A DNA stretch of 64,000 nucleotides from Bradyrhizobium sp. sGM-13 (GTDB lineage: Bacteria; Pseudomonadota; Alphaproteobacteria; Rhizobiales; Xanthobacteraceae). The stretch's first letter is position 1, and the number at the start of each line of letters is the position of its first letter. Position numbers and translations under genes: made by a program. The notes under the pieces are model-generated. The model was not told the origin of the DNA. It saw only the letters and a program-made list of their open reading frames with translations, and did not search any database. The stretch spans positions 124,001 through 188,000 of the forward strand of contig NZ_JAGWDK010000003.1 in NCBI RefSeq assembly GCF_018398875.1, written 5' to 3'. Positions 13,836 through 23,263 of this stretch are shown piece by piece.

Positions 13836-15053
13836 TCAGGGAGCCTTCTCGGGGTCGGCTGCAAGCTGAGGGCGTGACCGCGCGAATTTGCGTACGCCGA
13901 CGGGCTTGCCGAACAGATGGCCCTGAATCAGATCGAACCCCATGTCGTGCGCGGCAAGGTAATCGGCGCGCGTCTCGATGCCCTGGGCGACGGCGCGAGC
14001 GCCGTTGTCCCCGGCCAGTTCGACGATGCGTCGGCATACCGTCTGCTTCAGCCGATCGTCGGCGCAGCCCTTGACGTATTGCTGGTCGACCTTCAGCTCG
14101 ACGAACGGGAAGCTCCGAAGCTCCAGCAGCGACGGCCATTCCGCGCCGACATTGTCGATGGCGATCGCGATATTGTGCAGGCGCAGCCGTCTTGCGGTGT
14201 CCACTGCGAGATCCGGATGGTCGACCACCTCGCTGCTGTTGATTTCGATCAAAAGTCCGCCGAACGCCGGGTGGGCGGGCATGGCGCGGCACAGATCGCG
14301 CACTGCCGCTGCGTCGTCGAAGAACGATATTGGCAGGTTGATCGAGAGGTCGACCGGACCTTGGCTCTCCAGCAGATAGCGCCAGTCCTCGATCGCGCGG
14401 CCGATCACGAATTCGGAAAGCTTGCAAAAATGCGGATCCTTGTCGTCTGGAATGAAGTAGGCCGGCGGGACCACGCCCCAGGCCGGATGCCGCATGCGGA
14501 CCAGCGCCTCCGCTCCGCTGGGGACCAGCGTGCGGGCGTTGATCTTCTGCTGATACCACAATTCGAGCCAGCCAGCCTTCAACGCCTCGGCGACGTCGAC
14601 GGCCGGGCTTGGCGCCGGCTCGGCAGGCAGCAGCGTCGCGAGGCTGGCGCGCAGGCTAGCTGCGCCGAACGGCGTCGGCAGCGAGGGCAGCATGGCAATG
14701 CCGTACTCTTCGCCAATTTGCCTGACGGCCTTAACCATGATCGTGTCCGGTTGACCGATCACGAGAACCTTGCCGCCGAAATCTTTCCGGACGATTGCCT
14801 CGAGAATTTCGCCGACATTGATCCCGTCGGCGCACACGCTGAGCACGATCAGATCCGGCTGCTCCGCCTGCAGTATGCCTGCCAAATCGCTGGCCTGGCC
14901 GCATTCGCAGGTCACGAACCCGAGATCCTCGAGAGCGTCGGAAAGAAACAATCGCAGGTGCCTTTTGCTGTCGACGACGCACGCTCTGGGCGCCAGCTTC
15001 CGATGCCCAAAGTGCGCGGCGCGCGAATACTCGACGAAGTTGATTTGCTCCAT
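13836..15053 (-). CDS. Degenerate REC-EAL protein (predicted pseudoenzyme)
   Basis: This 405-aa protein has a receiver-like domain (about 22-142) and an EAL domain (about 155-390). In the receiver the phospho-acceptor Asp is replaced by Ser72 (IVLSV) and the conserved Lys by Thr (LPTPFG). In the EAL domain E182, N239, E270, D300, K321 and Q377 are kept, but the second Asp of DDFG is Asn301 and the EGVE glutamate is Gln357 (VAQGIET). I infer that it neither receives phosphate normally nor hydrolyses c-di-GMP, and may act as a c-di-GMP or protein-binding scaffold. A stand-alone gene; the PilZ gene lies 6 kb away. Confidence 0.88.
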   Translation of the reverse strand: MEQINFVEYSRAAHFGHRKLAPRACVVDSKRHLRLFLSDALEDLGFVTCECGQASDLAGILQAEQPDLIVLSVCADGINVGEILEAIVRKDFGGKVLVIGQPDTIMVKAVRQIGEEYGIAMLPSLPTPFGAASLRASLATLLPAEPAPSPAVDVAEALKAGWLELWYQQKINARTLVPSGAEALVRMRHPAWGVVPPAYFIPDDKDPHFCKLSEFVIGRAIEDWRYLLESQGPVDLSINLPISFFDDAAAVRDLCRAMPAHPAFGGLLIEINSSEVVDHPDLAVDTARRLRLHNIAIAIDNVGAEWPSLLELRSFPFVELKVDQQYVKGCADDRLKQTVCRRIVELAGDNGARAVAQGIETRADYLAAHDMGFDLIQGHLFGKPVGVRKFARSRPQLAADPEKAP

Positions 15054-15400
15054 GCCACCCTCCCGCTAGCTACCCCAACGCCAGTGGTACATCGGCGTTG
15101 CGGTCGCAATCATGGAATTTTGCGGCAGGTCACATGATTACTTCGGTAGGGTTAAAGCAGCCGACAAGAATAAAATTTTAGGGAAGCTGCTGCCGCGACG
15201 CAGCCAACCAGCGCCCGGGCACTCGAAGGGGTCATTTCGTCGGCTTCAACGCGATGATTCCAGCTTGGGCAACATTTGATCAGCCTCGCGTGTTAACGCC
15301 TGTGGTCGCTCGCCGGCGCCGCGATGTTCGTGGTTCAGCGAACGTCGTCTGAACGCTCCCTCGCAGGCGCAGCAATATCGCAATGCTCACAACCCTGGCC
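15054..15400. other. Gene-less stretch upstream of the REC-EAL gene
   Basis: About 350 bases without a gene. It must hold the promoter of the REC-EAL gene; a short AT-rich segment (around 15166-15182) is visible, but I find no EcfG or CtrA motif. Confidence 0.45.
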
Positions 15401-15437
15401 AAAAGAAATGACCGCGGTCCTCGGCAGACCGCGGTCA
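15401..15437 (-). terminator. Intrinsic terminator of the TAXI-TRAP operon
   Basis: On the minus strand an 11-bp perfect stem (15427-15437 with 15409-15419, 7-base loop) is followed by TTTCTTTT (15401-15408). It lies 38 bases after the TAXI receptor stop codon. Confidence 0.85.
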
Positions 15438-15474
15438 CTGATGAAGCAAGCCGAACTAGCTCGAGCACGCTGCC

Positions 15475-16434
15475 TTAGCCGCCGATGCCCTTCTCCTTGA
15501 AGTACTTCAACGCGCCAGGATGGAATGGGATCGGCGAGCGGTCCTGCACCTGGTTGTCGAGCGAGAAGCTCTCGGCTTCCTTGTGCACGGCAACAATGTC
15601 GGCCTTCTTTTCCACCAGCGTCTTGACGATGGTGTAGGCGTCCTCATTGCTCATCTTGTCGCCGGTGACGATCAGATTCCAGACTTCAGTGATGGAGTTG
15701 TCCTTGTCGTAGCCGGGATAGGAGCCCGCCTTGATCTTTCCGGGAGAATAGAGCTTGCCGTATTTGGCATTCATCTTCTCGGCCAGATCGCCATGGTCGA
15801 TCAGCTTCATCTTCAGGCCGGGCGTCGCCGCGAGATCAGTGACCGCAGCGGTCGGAATGCCGCCGACCCAGAAGAAGGCGTCGATCTTGCGGTCCTTGAC
15901 TGCATTGACGGATTCGGCGACGCCGAGCCGCTCGCGCTTCATGTCCTTGTCCTTGTCGAGGCCGGCCGCCTCGATGACGCGAAATGCCATCACTTCGGTG
16001 GCGCTGCCGGGCGAACCGGTCGAAACGCGCTTGCCCTTGAGATCTGCCATGGTCTGGATGCCGGTGCCTTCCACCGTCACAACATGCATGCGGTTCGGGT
16101 AGACCACGAGCAGCGCCTGCAGCGGCACCTTGCCGCTCTTGAACTTGTCCTGCCCTTGCAAAGCATCGAGCGCGGCATCGGCCATGGTGAAGGCAAGTTC
16201 GCTCTTCCCGGCGCCGATCAGCTTGAGATTGTCGACCGAGCCGCCGGTGACCTCGGCGGTGGCCTGCAGGTTGGGAAGGTTCTTCGAGAGCACGTTGGCA
16301 ACCGCGCCGCCGAGCGGATAGTAGACGCCGCCGGTGCCGCCGGTGCCGATTGACATGGTTTTCTGCTGCGCGTGGGCTGCGCCGGCAAAGGCGAGCCCCA
16401 GAGCCATCGCCAGTATCGCTGTGGTCTTTTTCAT
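15475..16434 (-). CDS. TAXI-family TRAP transporter solute receptor
   Basis: This 319-aa periplasmic receptor has a cleavable signal (AILAMALGLAFAGAAHA) and the TAXI hallmark MSIGTGGTGGVYYPLGGA, with GKRVSTGSPGSATEV later. TAXI receptors deliver solutes, often dicarboxylates or glutamate-type acids, to fused TRAP permeases. The permease gene ends 25 bases upstream on the same strand, and an intrinsic terminator follows, so the two form a complete transporter operon. GAGGAG precedes the ATG. The ligand cannot be told. Confidence 0.93.
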   Translation of the reverse strand: MKKTTAILAMALGLAFAGAAHAQQKTMSIGTGGTGGVYYPLGGAVANVLSKNLPNLQATAEVTGGSVDNLKLIGAGKSELAFTMADAALDALQGQDKFKSGKVPLQALLVVYPNRMHVVTVEGTGIQTMADLKGKRVSTGSPGSATEVMAFRVIEAAGLDKDKDMKRERLGVAESVNAVKDRKIDAFFWVGGIPTAAVTDLAATPGLKMKLIDHGDLAEKMNAKYGKLYSPGKIKAGSYPGYDKDNSITEVWNLIVTGDKMSNEDAYTIVKTLVEKKADIVAVHKEAESFSLDNQVQDRSPIPFHPGALKYFKEKGIGG

Positions 16435-16459
16435 TTTTGTCTCCTCAATTGCTTCTTCT

Positions 16460-18487
16460 CTATGTTGTGACCGCAGGCCGCTCAGGCGACCGCGTTCTGG
16501 CCTGCCACAGCAATACGCCGAAACCGATGATCAGGCCCGGCACATAGGTGTAGCTGATATCGCGTCCGGTGATCCATTCGACCATTGCCTCAATCAGGCT
16601 TGGGAACACCAGCAGCAATCCCGATAGCAGAAGCAGGCCGCGCTCGACCGCTGTATTTTGTCGCAGCGCCCAGTTCTGGGCAAACGCAGCCAGCGCCAGC
16701 AGCCCCAAGCTCGTCTTGATCGCGATTTCGAGAATGTCGACCCACGATCCACCCTTGGGGATCGACATCAGCAGGCCGCCGCCCTGGGGATCGAGCACGA
16801 AGACGAACGGCACCAGGAACGCCGGCAGCGTATATTTCCAGGATTGCAGCGTGGTCTTGTAGGGATCGCCGCCGGTGATGGCGGCCGCGGCGAACGGCGA
16901 CAGCGCGGTCGGCGGCGAGACCTCCGACAGGACGGCATAGTAGAAGATGAACATATGCGCGGCGTAATCGGGCACGCCGAGCTTGACCAGCGCGGGCGCG
17001 GCGATGACCGCGCAGATGATGTAGGACGCCGTCACCGGCACGGCTAGGCCGATGATCCAGACGATCAGCGCGGTGTAGATCGCGGTCAGCAACAGGCTGC
17101 CGCCGGCATAGGCGATGACAATCGACGAGAATTTGAGGCCGAGACCGGTCAGCGTCACGATGCCGACGACGATGCCGGCGCAGGCGCAGGTGGTCGCGGC
17201 ATTGAGCGCGCCGATCGAGCCGTCGGCCAGCGCCTTCACCAGCTTGCTCGGCACCAGCGCGGTCTCCCGGCGCAGGAAGCTCAGCGCGAAGGTGACGACA
17301 ATGGCGTAGAACACCGATAGCGACGGCGAGTAGCCGATGATCATGAAAAAGACGACGGCGAGCAGCGAGATGAAGTGGAAGCCGTACCGCCTGGTCATCT
17401 GGCCGAGCGACATCTCGGGCGTGAAGGTCACGTTCTTGGCGTGGAATTTCTTGGCGTCCAGCTCGACCATGAACAACAGCGACATGTAATAAAGACAGGT
17501 CGGGATGGTCGCCATCCAGATGACGTCGAGATAGCTGATTTTGAGAAACTCGGCGATCAGGAACGCGGCGGCGCCGAGCACCGGCGGCGACAGGATCGCG
17601 CCCAGCCCGCCGGCGGCGAGCAATCCGCCCGCGGCGTTCCTCTCAAAGCCCGCCTTTGCCATCATCGGATAGGCCACCGTGCCGATCATTACGGTCGTGG
17701 CGACGCCCGATCCGGAGGGGCCGCCGAGCAGGAATGACGACAACACCACGGTACGGCCGGCGCTGTTCGGCTTGCCGCCCATCAAGGCCAGCGAGAAATC
17801 GATGAAGAATTTGCCGGCGCCGGAATGCTGCAGGAATGCGCCGTAGATCGTGAACAGGATGATCAGCGTCGCCGACACGTCGACTGCGACGCCGAAAATG
17901 CCTTCCAGTGTGATAAAGAGGTGACCGACCAGGCGGTCGAGGTCGTAGCCGCGATGGGTCCACGGCGCCGGCAAATAGGGGCCGAGCATCGCATAGGCGA
18001 TGAACAGGATCGACACCACGGGCATGATTGCGCCGGTAGTGCGCCGCGTCGCCTCCAGCAGCATCACGATGAAAACGATGCCGACGATCACGTCCCAGCG
18101 ATCGGGCGTGGTGGCGCGGTCGGTAAAATCCTCGCCACCCCACAGCGCGTAGATGACGGTCGCCACCGCGACGATCCCGGGAACGACGTCCCACCAGCGC
18201 ACACGGTTGCGAAACCGTGTCGCCAGCGGAAACAGCAGGAAGCTCAAGATCAAGGTGAAGGCGACGTGGGTGTAGCGAAGCTCCTGGGTCGGAACGATGG
18301 CATAGGCCGCATAGAGGTGAAATAGGCTCATGACCACGGCAATCGTGGTCGAAATCCTTCCCGCCCACCCCATCAGGCGGTTGGTCGCGCCTTCTTCCGC
18401 CTCGATGTAGGCTTCCGCCTTGTGCAAGGCTTCGTCCGAAACGGTGACGACCTCGTCATTGGGCGGCGTTGTCTTGTCTACGGCCAT
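16460..18487 (-). CDS. TRAP transporter fused 4TM/12TM permease
   Basis: At 675 aa with about 16 or more hydrophobic segments, this is the DctQ-DctM fusion typical of TAXI-TRAP systems. The N-terminal quarter is the small-subunit part. The large-subunit signatures include GGPSGSGVATTVMIGTVAYPMM and SEVSPPTALSPFAAAAITGGDP, which form the substrate pathway. It imports an organic acid, driven by a sodium or proton gradient, in the inner membrane. The ATG at 18487 follows GGGGGA. It is first in the operon, and the SDR gene is divergent 243 bases away. Confidence 0.94.
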   Translation of the reverse strand: MAVDKTTPPNDEVVTVSDEALHKAEAYIEAEEGATNRLMGWAGRISTTIAVVMSLFHLYAAYAIVPTQELRYTHVAFTLILSFLLFPLATRFRNRVRWWDVVPGIVAVATVIYALWGGEDFTDRATTPDRWDVIVGIVFIVMLLEATRRTTGAIMPVVSILFIAYAMLGPYLPAPWTHRGYDLDRLVGHLFITLEGIFGVAVDVSATLIILFTIYGAFLQHSGAGKFFIDFSLALMGGKPNSAGRTVVLSSFLLGGPSGSGVATTVMIGTVAYPMMAKAGFERNAAGGLLAAGGLGAILSPPVLGAAAFLIAEFLKISYLDVIWMATIPTCLYYMSLLFMVELDAKKFHAKNVTFTPEMSLGQMTRRYGFHFISLLAVVFFMIIGYSPSLSVFYAIVVTFALSFLRRETALVPSKLVKALADGSIGALNAATTCACAGIVVGIVTLTGLGLKFSSIVIAYAGGSLLLTAIYTALIVWIIGLAVPVTASYIICAVIAAPALVKLGVPDYAAHMFIFYYAVLSEVSPPTALSPFAAAAITGGDPYKTTLQSWKYTLPAFLVPFVFVLDPQGGGLLMSIPKGGSWVDILEIAIKTSLGLLALAAFAQNWALRQNTAVERGLLLLSGLLLVFPSLIEAMVEWITGRDISYTYVPGLIIGFGVLLWQARTRSPERPAVTT

Positions 18488-18730
18488 GCTTCCCCCGGGG
18501 ACCGGTTAACTTTCCGGCCCGACTGCGGCGAGCCTCCTTCGCGGGCCGCATTCAGTCCGTTTTGGGTGGCGGTGGCAAGGGGCTTTTCGGCCTATGTCCA
18601 AGTCGCTGCTTTAGCTTTTCGGACAGGTTGACCCAGGGCCGCCGTCCGTCCAATTTCCCGCCCCAAAATTCGGATGCGCCGCATTCCTGCGCGCTGCAAT
18701 GCAACGACAACCCAAAGGGAGAAGAAGTCG

Positions 18731-19534
18731 ATGGAACGGCTCAAGGGCAAGGTGGCGATGGTGGTGGGCGCGGGATCGATCGGTCCTGGCTGGGGCAATG
18801 GCAAGGCGACCGCCGTCACCTTCGCGCGCGAGGGCGCCAGCGTGTTCTGCGTCGATCGCAACGCGGCTGCCGCAAAAGAAACCGTCAGCATTATCACGGG
18901 CGAGGGCGGCAAGGCCACCGCCTTCACCGCCGATGTCTCGCGCGAGACCGAGGTCGAGGCGATGGTGGCGGCGTGCCTGAAGGCCTATGGCCGCATCGAC
19001 GTGCTCGACAACAATGTCGGCATCGCCGAAATGGGCAGCGTCGTCGAGGTGAACGAGGCAAGCTGGGACCACGTTTTCGCGGTCAATCTCAAGAGCGCCT
19101 ATTTTGCCATGAAGCACGTTATTCCCGTGATGCAGAAGCAGGGTGGCGGCTCGGTCATCAACATCTCGTCGATCGCATCGATTCGCCATCTCGGCATCTC
19201 CTACGTCACCTATGGCGCCTCGAAGGCGGCGATGAACCAGATGACGCGCACCACCGCCGTGCAATTCGCGAAAGACCATGTTCGCGTGAACTGCATCCTG
19301 CCGGGCCTGATGAAGACGCCGATGGTCGAGCACTCCGCCGGTCTTGCAGCAAGCTATTCGGCCGGCAACGTCGAAGCGATGTGGCGGGCGCGCGATGCGC
19401 AGGTGCCGATGGGGCACATGGGCGACGCCTGGGATGTTGCCAATGCGGCGCTGTTTCTCGCTTCGGACGAATCCCGCTATGTCACGGGGATCGAACTGGT
19501 GGTCGATGGCGGGATAACGGTGAAGTCGGGCTAG
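18731..19534 (+). CDS. SDR-family oxidoreductase
   Basis: This 267-aa classical short-chain dehydrogenase/reductase has a Rossmann nucleotide site (VAMVVGAGSIGPGWGNGKA), DNNVGIAEMG in place of NNAG, catalytic Ser in NISSIAS and the YGASKAA motif with Tyr and Lys. It ends VTGIELVVDGGITVKSG, the usual SDR C-terminus. ATG at 18731 follows GGGAGAAG; the longer frame from 18674 has no domain support. The glycine-rich loop is longer than usual. The substrate is unknown. Divergence from the TRAP operon suggests, but does not show, a role in catabolism of its solute. Confidence 0.9.
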   Translation: MERLKGKVAMVVGAGSIGPGWGNGKATAVTFAREGASVFCVDRNAAAAKETVSIITGEGGKATAFTADVSRETEVEAMVAACLKAYGRIDVLDNNVGIAEMGSVVEVNEASWDHVFAVNLKSAYFAMKHVIPVMQKQGGGSVINISSIASIRHLGISYVTYGASKAAMNQMTRTTAVQFAKDHVRVNCILPGLMKTPMVEHSAGLAASYSAGNVEAMWRARDAQVPMGHMGDAWDVANAALFLASDESRYVTGIELVVDGGITVKSG

Positions 19535-19551
19535 CACTACAACCACTCTCT

Positions 19552-19687
19552 CGTCGTCCCGGCCAAGCGAAGCGCGAGCCGGTATCCATACGCCGTGTAC
19601 TGCCGTTTGAAGAAAGGTGGTAGACACACCGCTCGTACGCACAAAGGCCGCGGGGTATGGGTCCCGGCGTTCGCCGGGACGACGACG
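19552..19687. repeat. Palindromic intergenic element
   Basis: The ends are inverted copies (CGTCGTCCCGGC on the left, GCCGGGACGACG on the right), with a GGTATCCATAC/GTATGGGTCCC pair inside. It has no coding capacity and separates convergent genes. Confidence 0.6.
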
Positions 19688-19688
19688 C

Positions 19689-21227
19689 TCACCCCCGCGC
19701 GCTCAATTCCGCCCAGTCCAGTTCCTCTTCGAGCTGGTGAAACGCATCGTCACCGATTTCCTCGGATTCCCGCAGATTGAGGAGCGATTGCCGGGCGGCG
19801 CGAATGGCGCGGCGGCGCAACGGGTCGGCGGGCAGTTCGCCGCTGGCAAGGCCTCCATCGTCCCCGGCGCCGAGCAACAGCGCGCGGTATTCAAGCCGGA
19901 GCAGCTCGGCTGCCTCGGATGGATCACCGTCGATTTCATCCAGCGCCGCCCGATAGGCTGCCGCCCGCGCGCGTGCGACTTCCGATGCAACCGGGTTCTC
20001 ATCCCGCAACCGCAGCGCCGTGATCAGCGGCCGTAGTGTCAGGCCCTGAATCACAAGCGATCCCAGCACCACCGTGAACGCCGTCAGCAGCATCAGATCG
20101 CGATATGGAAAGTTTTCGGGCAGTGCGAATGCTGCCGCCAGCGTAACGATGCCGCGCATACCGCACCAGGAGACGACTATGCCGCCCCGAACGGTGGGCG
20201 CGGTCATTGGCTGTTTCGAGCGGAAAGCGCGACGCGCGATCACGAGCCGCAGCACCGCGCCGTACGACATCACCCAGGCGATGCGCGTCAGGATCACGAT
20301 ACCGAGCACGGCGGCGGCGACCAGACAATACTTCAACCGCACGGCATCATCGAGCCGTTCCCAAATCGGCCGCAACTGCAACCCGATCAGCACGAATGCC
20401 AGCACGTTGAGGACAAAGACGGCGGTTTCCCACACCGCATAGGTGGGCACCCGCAGCCGCGCCGACATCCGCGCCGGTGAGGTGCGCGCGAGCGTGATCG
20501 CATAGGCGACGATGGTGAGGATCCCGGACAGGCCGATATGCTCGGCGACGATCCATACCGTGAAGGTGCCGGCGAATTGCGTGATGATCGCGCTCGGTGC
20601 TTCCGTGATCCGCTGCGTCAACGGCATCCAAAGCCGAGCACATAGATAGCCAGCCAGTAGGCTTCCGACTAATGCGAACGCGATCGAGGGGGCGTGCTCA
20701 CTCCATCTGAAATGATGGGCCATCGCGACGCCGACGGCGACGCGATAGACCAACAATGCGCTGGCGTCATTGAGCAGGCTCTCGCCTTCGAGGATCTTGA
20801 GCAGACGGTAGGGAAGGTTGACTTGACGCAGGATTGCCGTCGCTGCAGCAGCATCGGGCGGTGCGACGATGGCGCCAAGCGCGGCCGCTGCGGCCCAGGG
20901 CATGTCGGGCAGAAGCCAGTGCACCAACACCGCGACCGACGCGGTGGTGAGGCCGACGGCGACGAGGACGAGCGTGGAGACCGGCAGCCAGTTGTTTCGG
21001 AGATCGCGCAGCGAGGTGTCGAAAGCCGCATCCAGCAACACCGGCGCCACGAACAGCGCCAGCGCCAGATCCGGCTCCAGTGTCCATTGCGGCCCCGACG
21101 GCACGAATGCCAGCAGCATGCCGCCGAGCGCAAGAAATGTCGGGTAGGGTACCTTGAGCCGCCGCGCCAGCGCGGACAGCAGCACCGCGCCAAGCAGCAG
21201 CCCGATGATCCATTCAAATGCTTGCAA
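19689..21227 (-). CDS. CPA1-family Na+/H+ antiporter
   Basis: This 512-aa protein has about 12 membrane segments over residues 1-400 and a soluble C-terminal tail. It carries the CPA1 ND motif in LEGESLLNDASALLVYRVA and the GAIVAPPDAAAATAIL helix that form the ion site, plus SWCGMRGIVTLAAA. It exchanges Na+ or K+ for H+ across the inner membrane for pH and salt homeostasis. The frame begins with a TTG (21225-21227) preceded by AGGGAATCC, so a non-ATG start is likely. It stands alone. Confidence 0.92.
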   Translation of the reverse strand: MQAFEWIIGLLLGAVLLSALARRLKVPYPTFLALGGMLLAFVPSGPQWTLEPDLALALFVAPVLLDAAFDTSLRDLRNNWLPVSTLVLVAVGLTTASVAVLVHWLLPDMPWAAAAALGAIVAPPDAAAATAILRQVNLPYRLLKILEGESLLNDASALLVYRVAVGVAMAHHFRWSEHAPSIAFALVGSLLAGYLCARLWMPLTQRITEAPSAIITQFAGTFTVWIVAEHIGLSGILTIVAYAITLARTSPARMSARLRVPTYAVWETAVFVLNVLAFVLIGLQLRPIWERLDDAVRLKYCLVAAAVLGIVILTRIAWVMSYGAVLRLVIARRAFRSKQPMTAPTVRGGIVVSWCGMRGIVTLAAAFALPENFPYRDLMLLTAFTVVLGSLVIQGLTLRPLITALRLRDENPVASEVARARAAAYRAALDEIDGDPSEAAELLRLEYRALLLGAGDDGGLASGELPADPLRRRAIRAARQSLLNLRESEEIGDDAFHQLEEELDWAELSARG

Positions 21228-21352
21228 TTCCGGATTCCCTGCCGGCCGAGATCAATGTCGCCATCAATCTAGCACCAAAACCGGCAGGTTTTCCCGGCTG
21301 AAGCTTGTCCTTATTCGGAAGATCAGCTCAGCCTGGCAAGTGGTACTAGTCG

Positions 21353-22123
21353 CTACTGCGCCATCGCCAATATGCCGCCAGCGAAAGAATGCCAGAGCGG
21401 CGTGACACTGATCGGCCAGTTCAGGAGTTTTACAGCTATCAGCGCAATGCCGCCGTAGACATAGACCGGATGCGGCCGGCCGCGCGTGCGCCAGTCGAAA
21501 ATGATGGCGGCCACCAGCAGGAGATAGGCGACGAAGGCCGGCGGGATGGTCACGGGGACCGGCGGCGGGCCGAGCGGACCGGGAGGCGCGAGGAAGGTGA
21601 GAAACCAGCGGGCGACCGCGGCGTCCAGTAGCGAAATGCTGGCCAGCAGCATCAGCCGCTTATGGGCTTCGGGCCGCCGGATCGCGGCAATCGCCAGCGC
21701 GAACACCACGGCAAAGAACAGAATTCCGCTAAGCGGGACAATCACGAACGAGATTCCTTCGTCGGTCAATCCCGCCGCCGCGGAGCGCTTCATCGCGTTG
21801 ACCGCGACCAGGAAACCGAAAATCGTCATAGCGGTCGCCAGTGAGACGCCGATCATGCCGATGGTGCGGTGCCGGGCGACTTTGCCTGACGCGGCAAGCC
21901 AGCTCTGGAATGCGAAAAAGAGCGACCAGGCGAAAAATAGCAGGCCGTGAAAGTGCACGACGGGCGACGCCGAGAACGATCGCTTCGCCAACGGCAGCCA
22001 ATAGGTCGGAGCGAAGCCGAGAAAGGCGACGGCCATGCAGGCTAGCGCCATGTAGAAGTAGAAATAGCCTGATTGGGATTGCGCGATGGCGCGCGGCGAA
22101 TTGAAGTCGATCAATGTGGTCAT
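21353..22123 (-). CDS. Multi-pass membrane protein of unknown function
   Basis: This 256-aa protein has about seven hydrophobic segments beginning at YFYFYMALACMAVAFLGFA. Histidines near helix ends (VVHFHGLLFF, ARHRTIG, AHKRLML) could bind heme or metal, but that is inference. The ATG at 22123 lacks a good ribosome site; the much longer frame upstream to 22531 is arginine-rich shadow sequence. I recall similar proteins annotated only as hypothetical in alphaproteobacteria. Confidence 0.75.
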   Translation of the reverse strand: MTTLIDFNSPRAIAQSQSGYFYFYMALACMAVAFLGFAPTYWLPLAKRSFSASPVVHFHGLLFFAWSLFFAFQSWLAASGKVARHRTIGMIGVSLATAMTIFGFLVAVNAMKRSAAAGLTDEGISFVIVPLSGILFFAVVFALAIAAIRRPEAHKRLMLLASISLLDAAVARWFLTFLAPPGPLGPPPVPVTIPPAFVAYLLLVAAIIFDWRTRGRPHPVYVYGGIALIAVKLLNWPISVTPLWHSFAGGILAMAQ

Positions 22124-22335
22124 GGTTGTTGAGTCCGCGAAAACTGCAATAGGTTCACAGCAGATTTTCTCACGGATCGTATTCTTCCGTCTGTGAAGAG
22201 AATTACGTTTTCCGCAGGTCACGTTTCGGCCAAAATCCGTTTTTGTGCGAACGGGAAATTTGCAGGCTGCTTGTCGAAAATGCAGGTCGCTTGCTAGGAT
22301 CGCGTCGCAATAGACAGCGCTTTCCGGATCAATTG

Positions 22336-23100
22336 ATGCGAGGCTATCTCCACATCCGCAGCTTGGTCGTGGCTTCCCTGCTGTCGCTGACGTATGCGCA
22401 TGATGCATCGGCGACCGGGACCGAGCCGGGCGAGGATATACGCATTGATCCTGCGGCCTGTCTTGCCGCTGGCCTTGCGCATGATCACGACAGGACCGTG
22501 CATCTCTGCAGTGCGCTGATCGACAACGCAAAGACCGAAAAGGCCGACCGCATCAAGGCACTGATTGCCCGTGCGACCGCCTATGAGCGCAAGGACATGA
22601 TCGACCGTGCCATCGCCGATTATGATGGCGTGTTGCGGCTCGATTCGGCGCACGCCGATGTTCACAACGCGCGCGGCGAACTCTGGCGCAAGAAAGGTGA
22701 TCTGCCCAAGGCGGTGGCCGATTTTGCCGCGGCAATCAAGCTGAACCCGGATCACGTCGTCGCAAGAGCCAACCACCGGGCGCTGGCGCAGGAGGCGGAG
22801 CGGCAAGGCGCGCTGAAGGCGGTCGCCGGCAAACCGAGCTTCAACTGTGCCACTGCCCGCCGCAAGGTGGAAAAGGCGATCTGCGACAATCCAGAACTCG
22901 CCGATCTCGATCGCGAGGTTCAAGCGGCCTATGTCAGGGCGGCCGCTGGAAAGATGACCCCACAGCAGGCGCGCACGCTGCGGCGAGAACAGCAGGAGTA
23001 TATCTCCCGGCGCAATGCGGAATACGGCCGGCCCGACTACGATCTGAAAAAGGCCATGCGCGATCGCCTGCAAAAGATTAACGGAATCGTCGGCTACTAG
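22336..23100 (+). CDS. Exported TPR protein with LprI-like C-terminal domain
   Basis: A signal peptide (LVVASLLSLTYAHDASA) is followed by about three TPR units (IKALIARATAYERKDMID, ADVHNARGELWRKKGDL, PDHVVARANHRALAQ) and an LprI/DUF1311-like domain with FNCATARRKVEKAICDNP and LDREVQAAYVRAAA. The LprI motif carries two cysteines; LprI itself is a lysozyme inhibitor in Mycobacterium. The combination suggests a periplasmic protein-binding or inhibitor role, which is inferred. ATG at 22336 is used because the extension to 22243 lacks support. The ribosome site is poor. Confidence 0.8.
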   Translation: MRGYLHIRSLVVASLLSLTYAHDASATGTEPGEDIRIDPAACLAAGLAHDHDRTVHLCSALIDNAKTEKADRIKALIARATAYERKDMIDRAIADYDGVLRLDSAHADVHNARGELWRKKGDLPKAVADFAAAIKLNPDHVVARANHRALAQEAERQGALKAVAGKPSFNCATARRKVEKAICDNPELADLDREVQAAYVRAAAGKMTPQQARTLRREQQEYISRRNAEYGRPDYDLKKAMRDRLQKINGIVGY

Positions 23101-23263
23101 GTCGTTTGGCGGTCAAGCCATTCTTGGCTTGATCTGTCGCGGCTTCCCGTGACAATGCGTTCAAGAAAACTGGCCTGCTTTAGATCCTGGTCAGGGCAGG
23201 GCGCCTGGCGCCGCCCATGTCTGGGGCCTGCGGAGCCAAGAATGCGTCGACCGGGAGTGCGCC

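Noticed and set aside
13917..15137. 406-codon frame antisense to the REC-EAL gene
   Set aside because: Shadow of a gene with a recognised domain; no family features.
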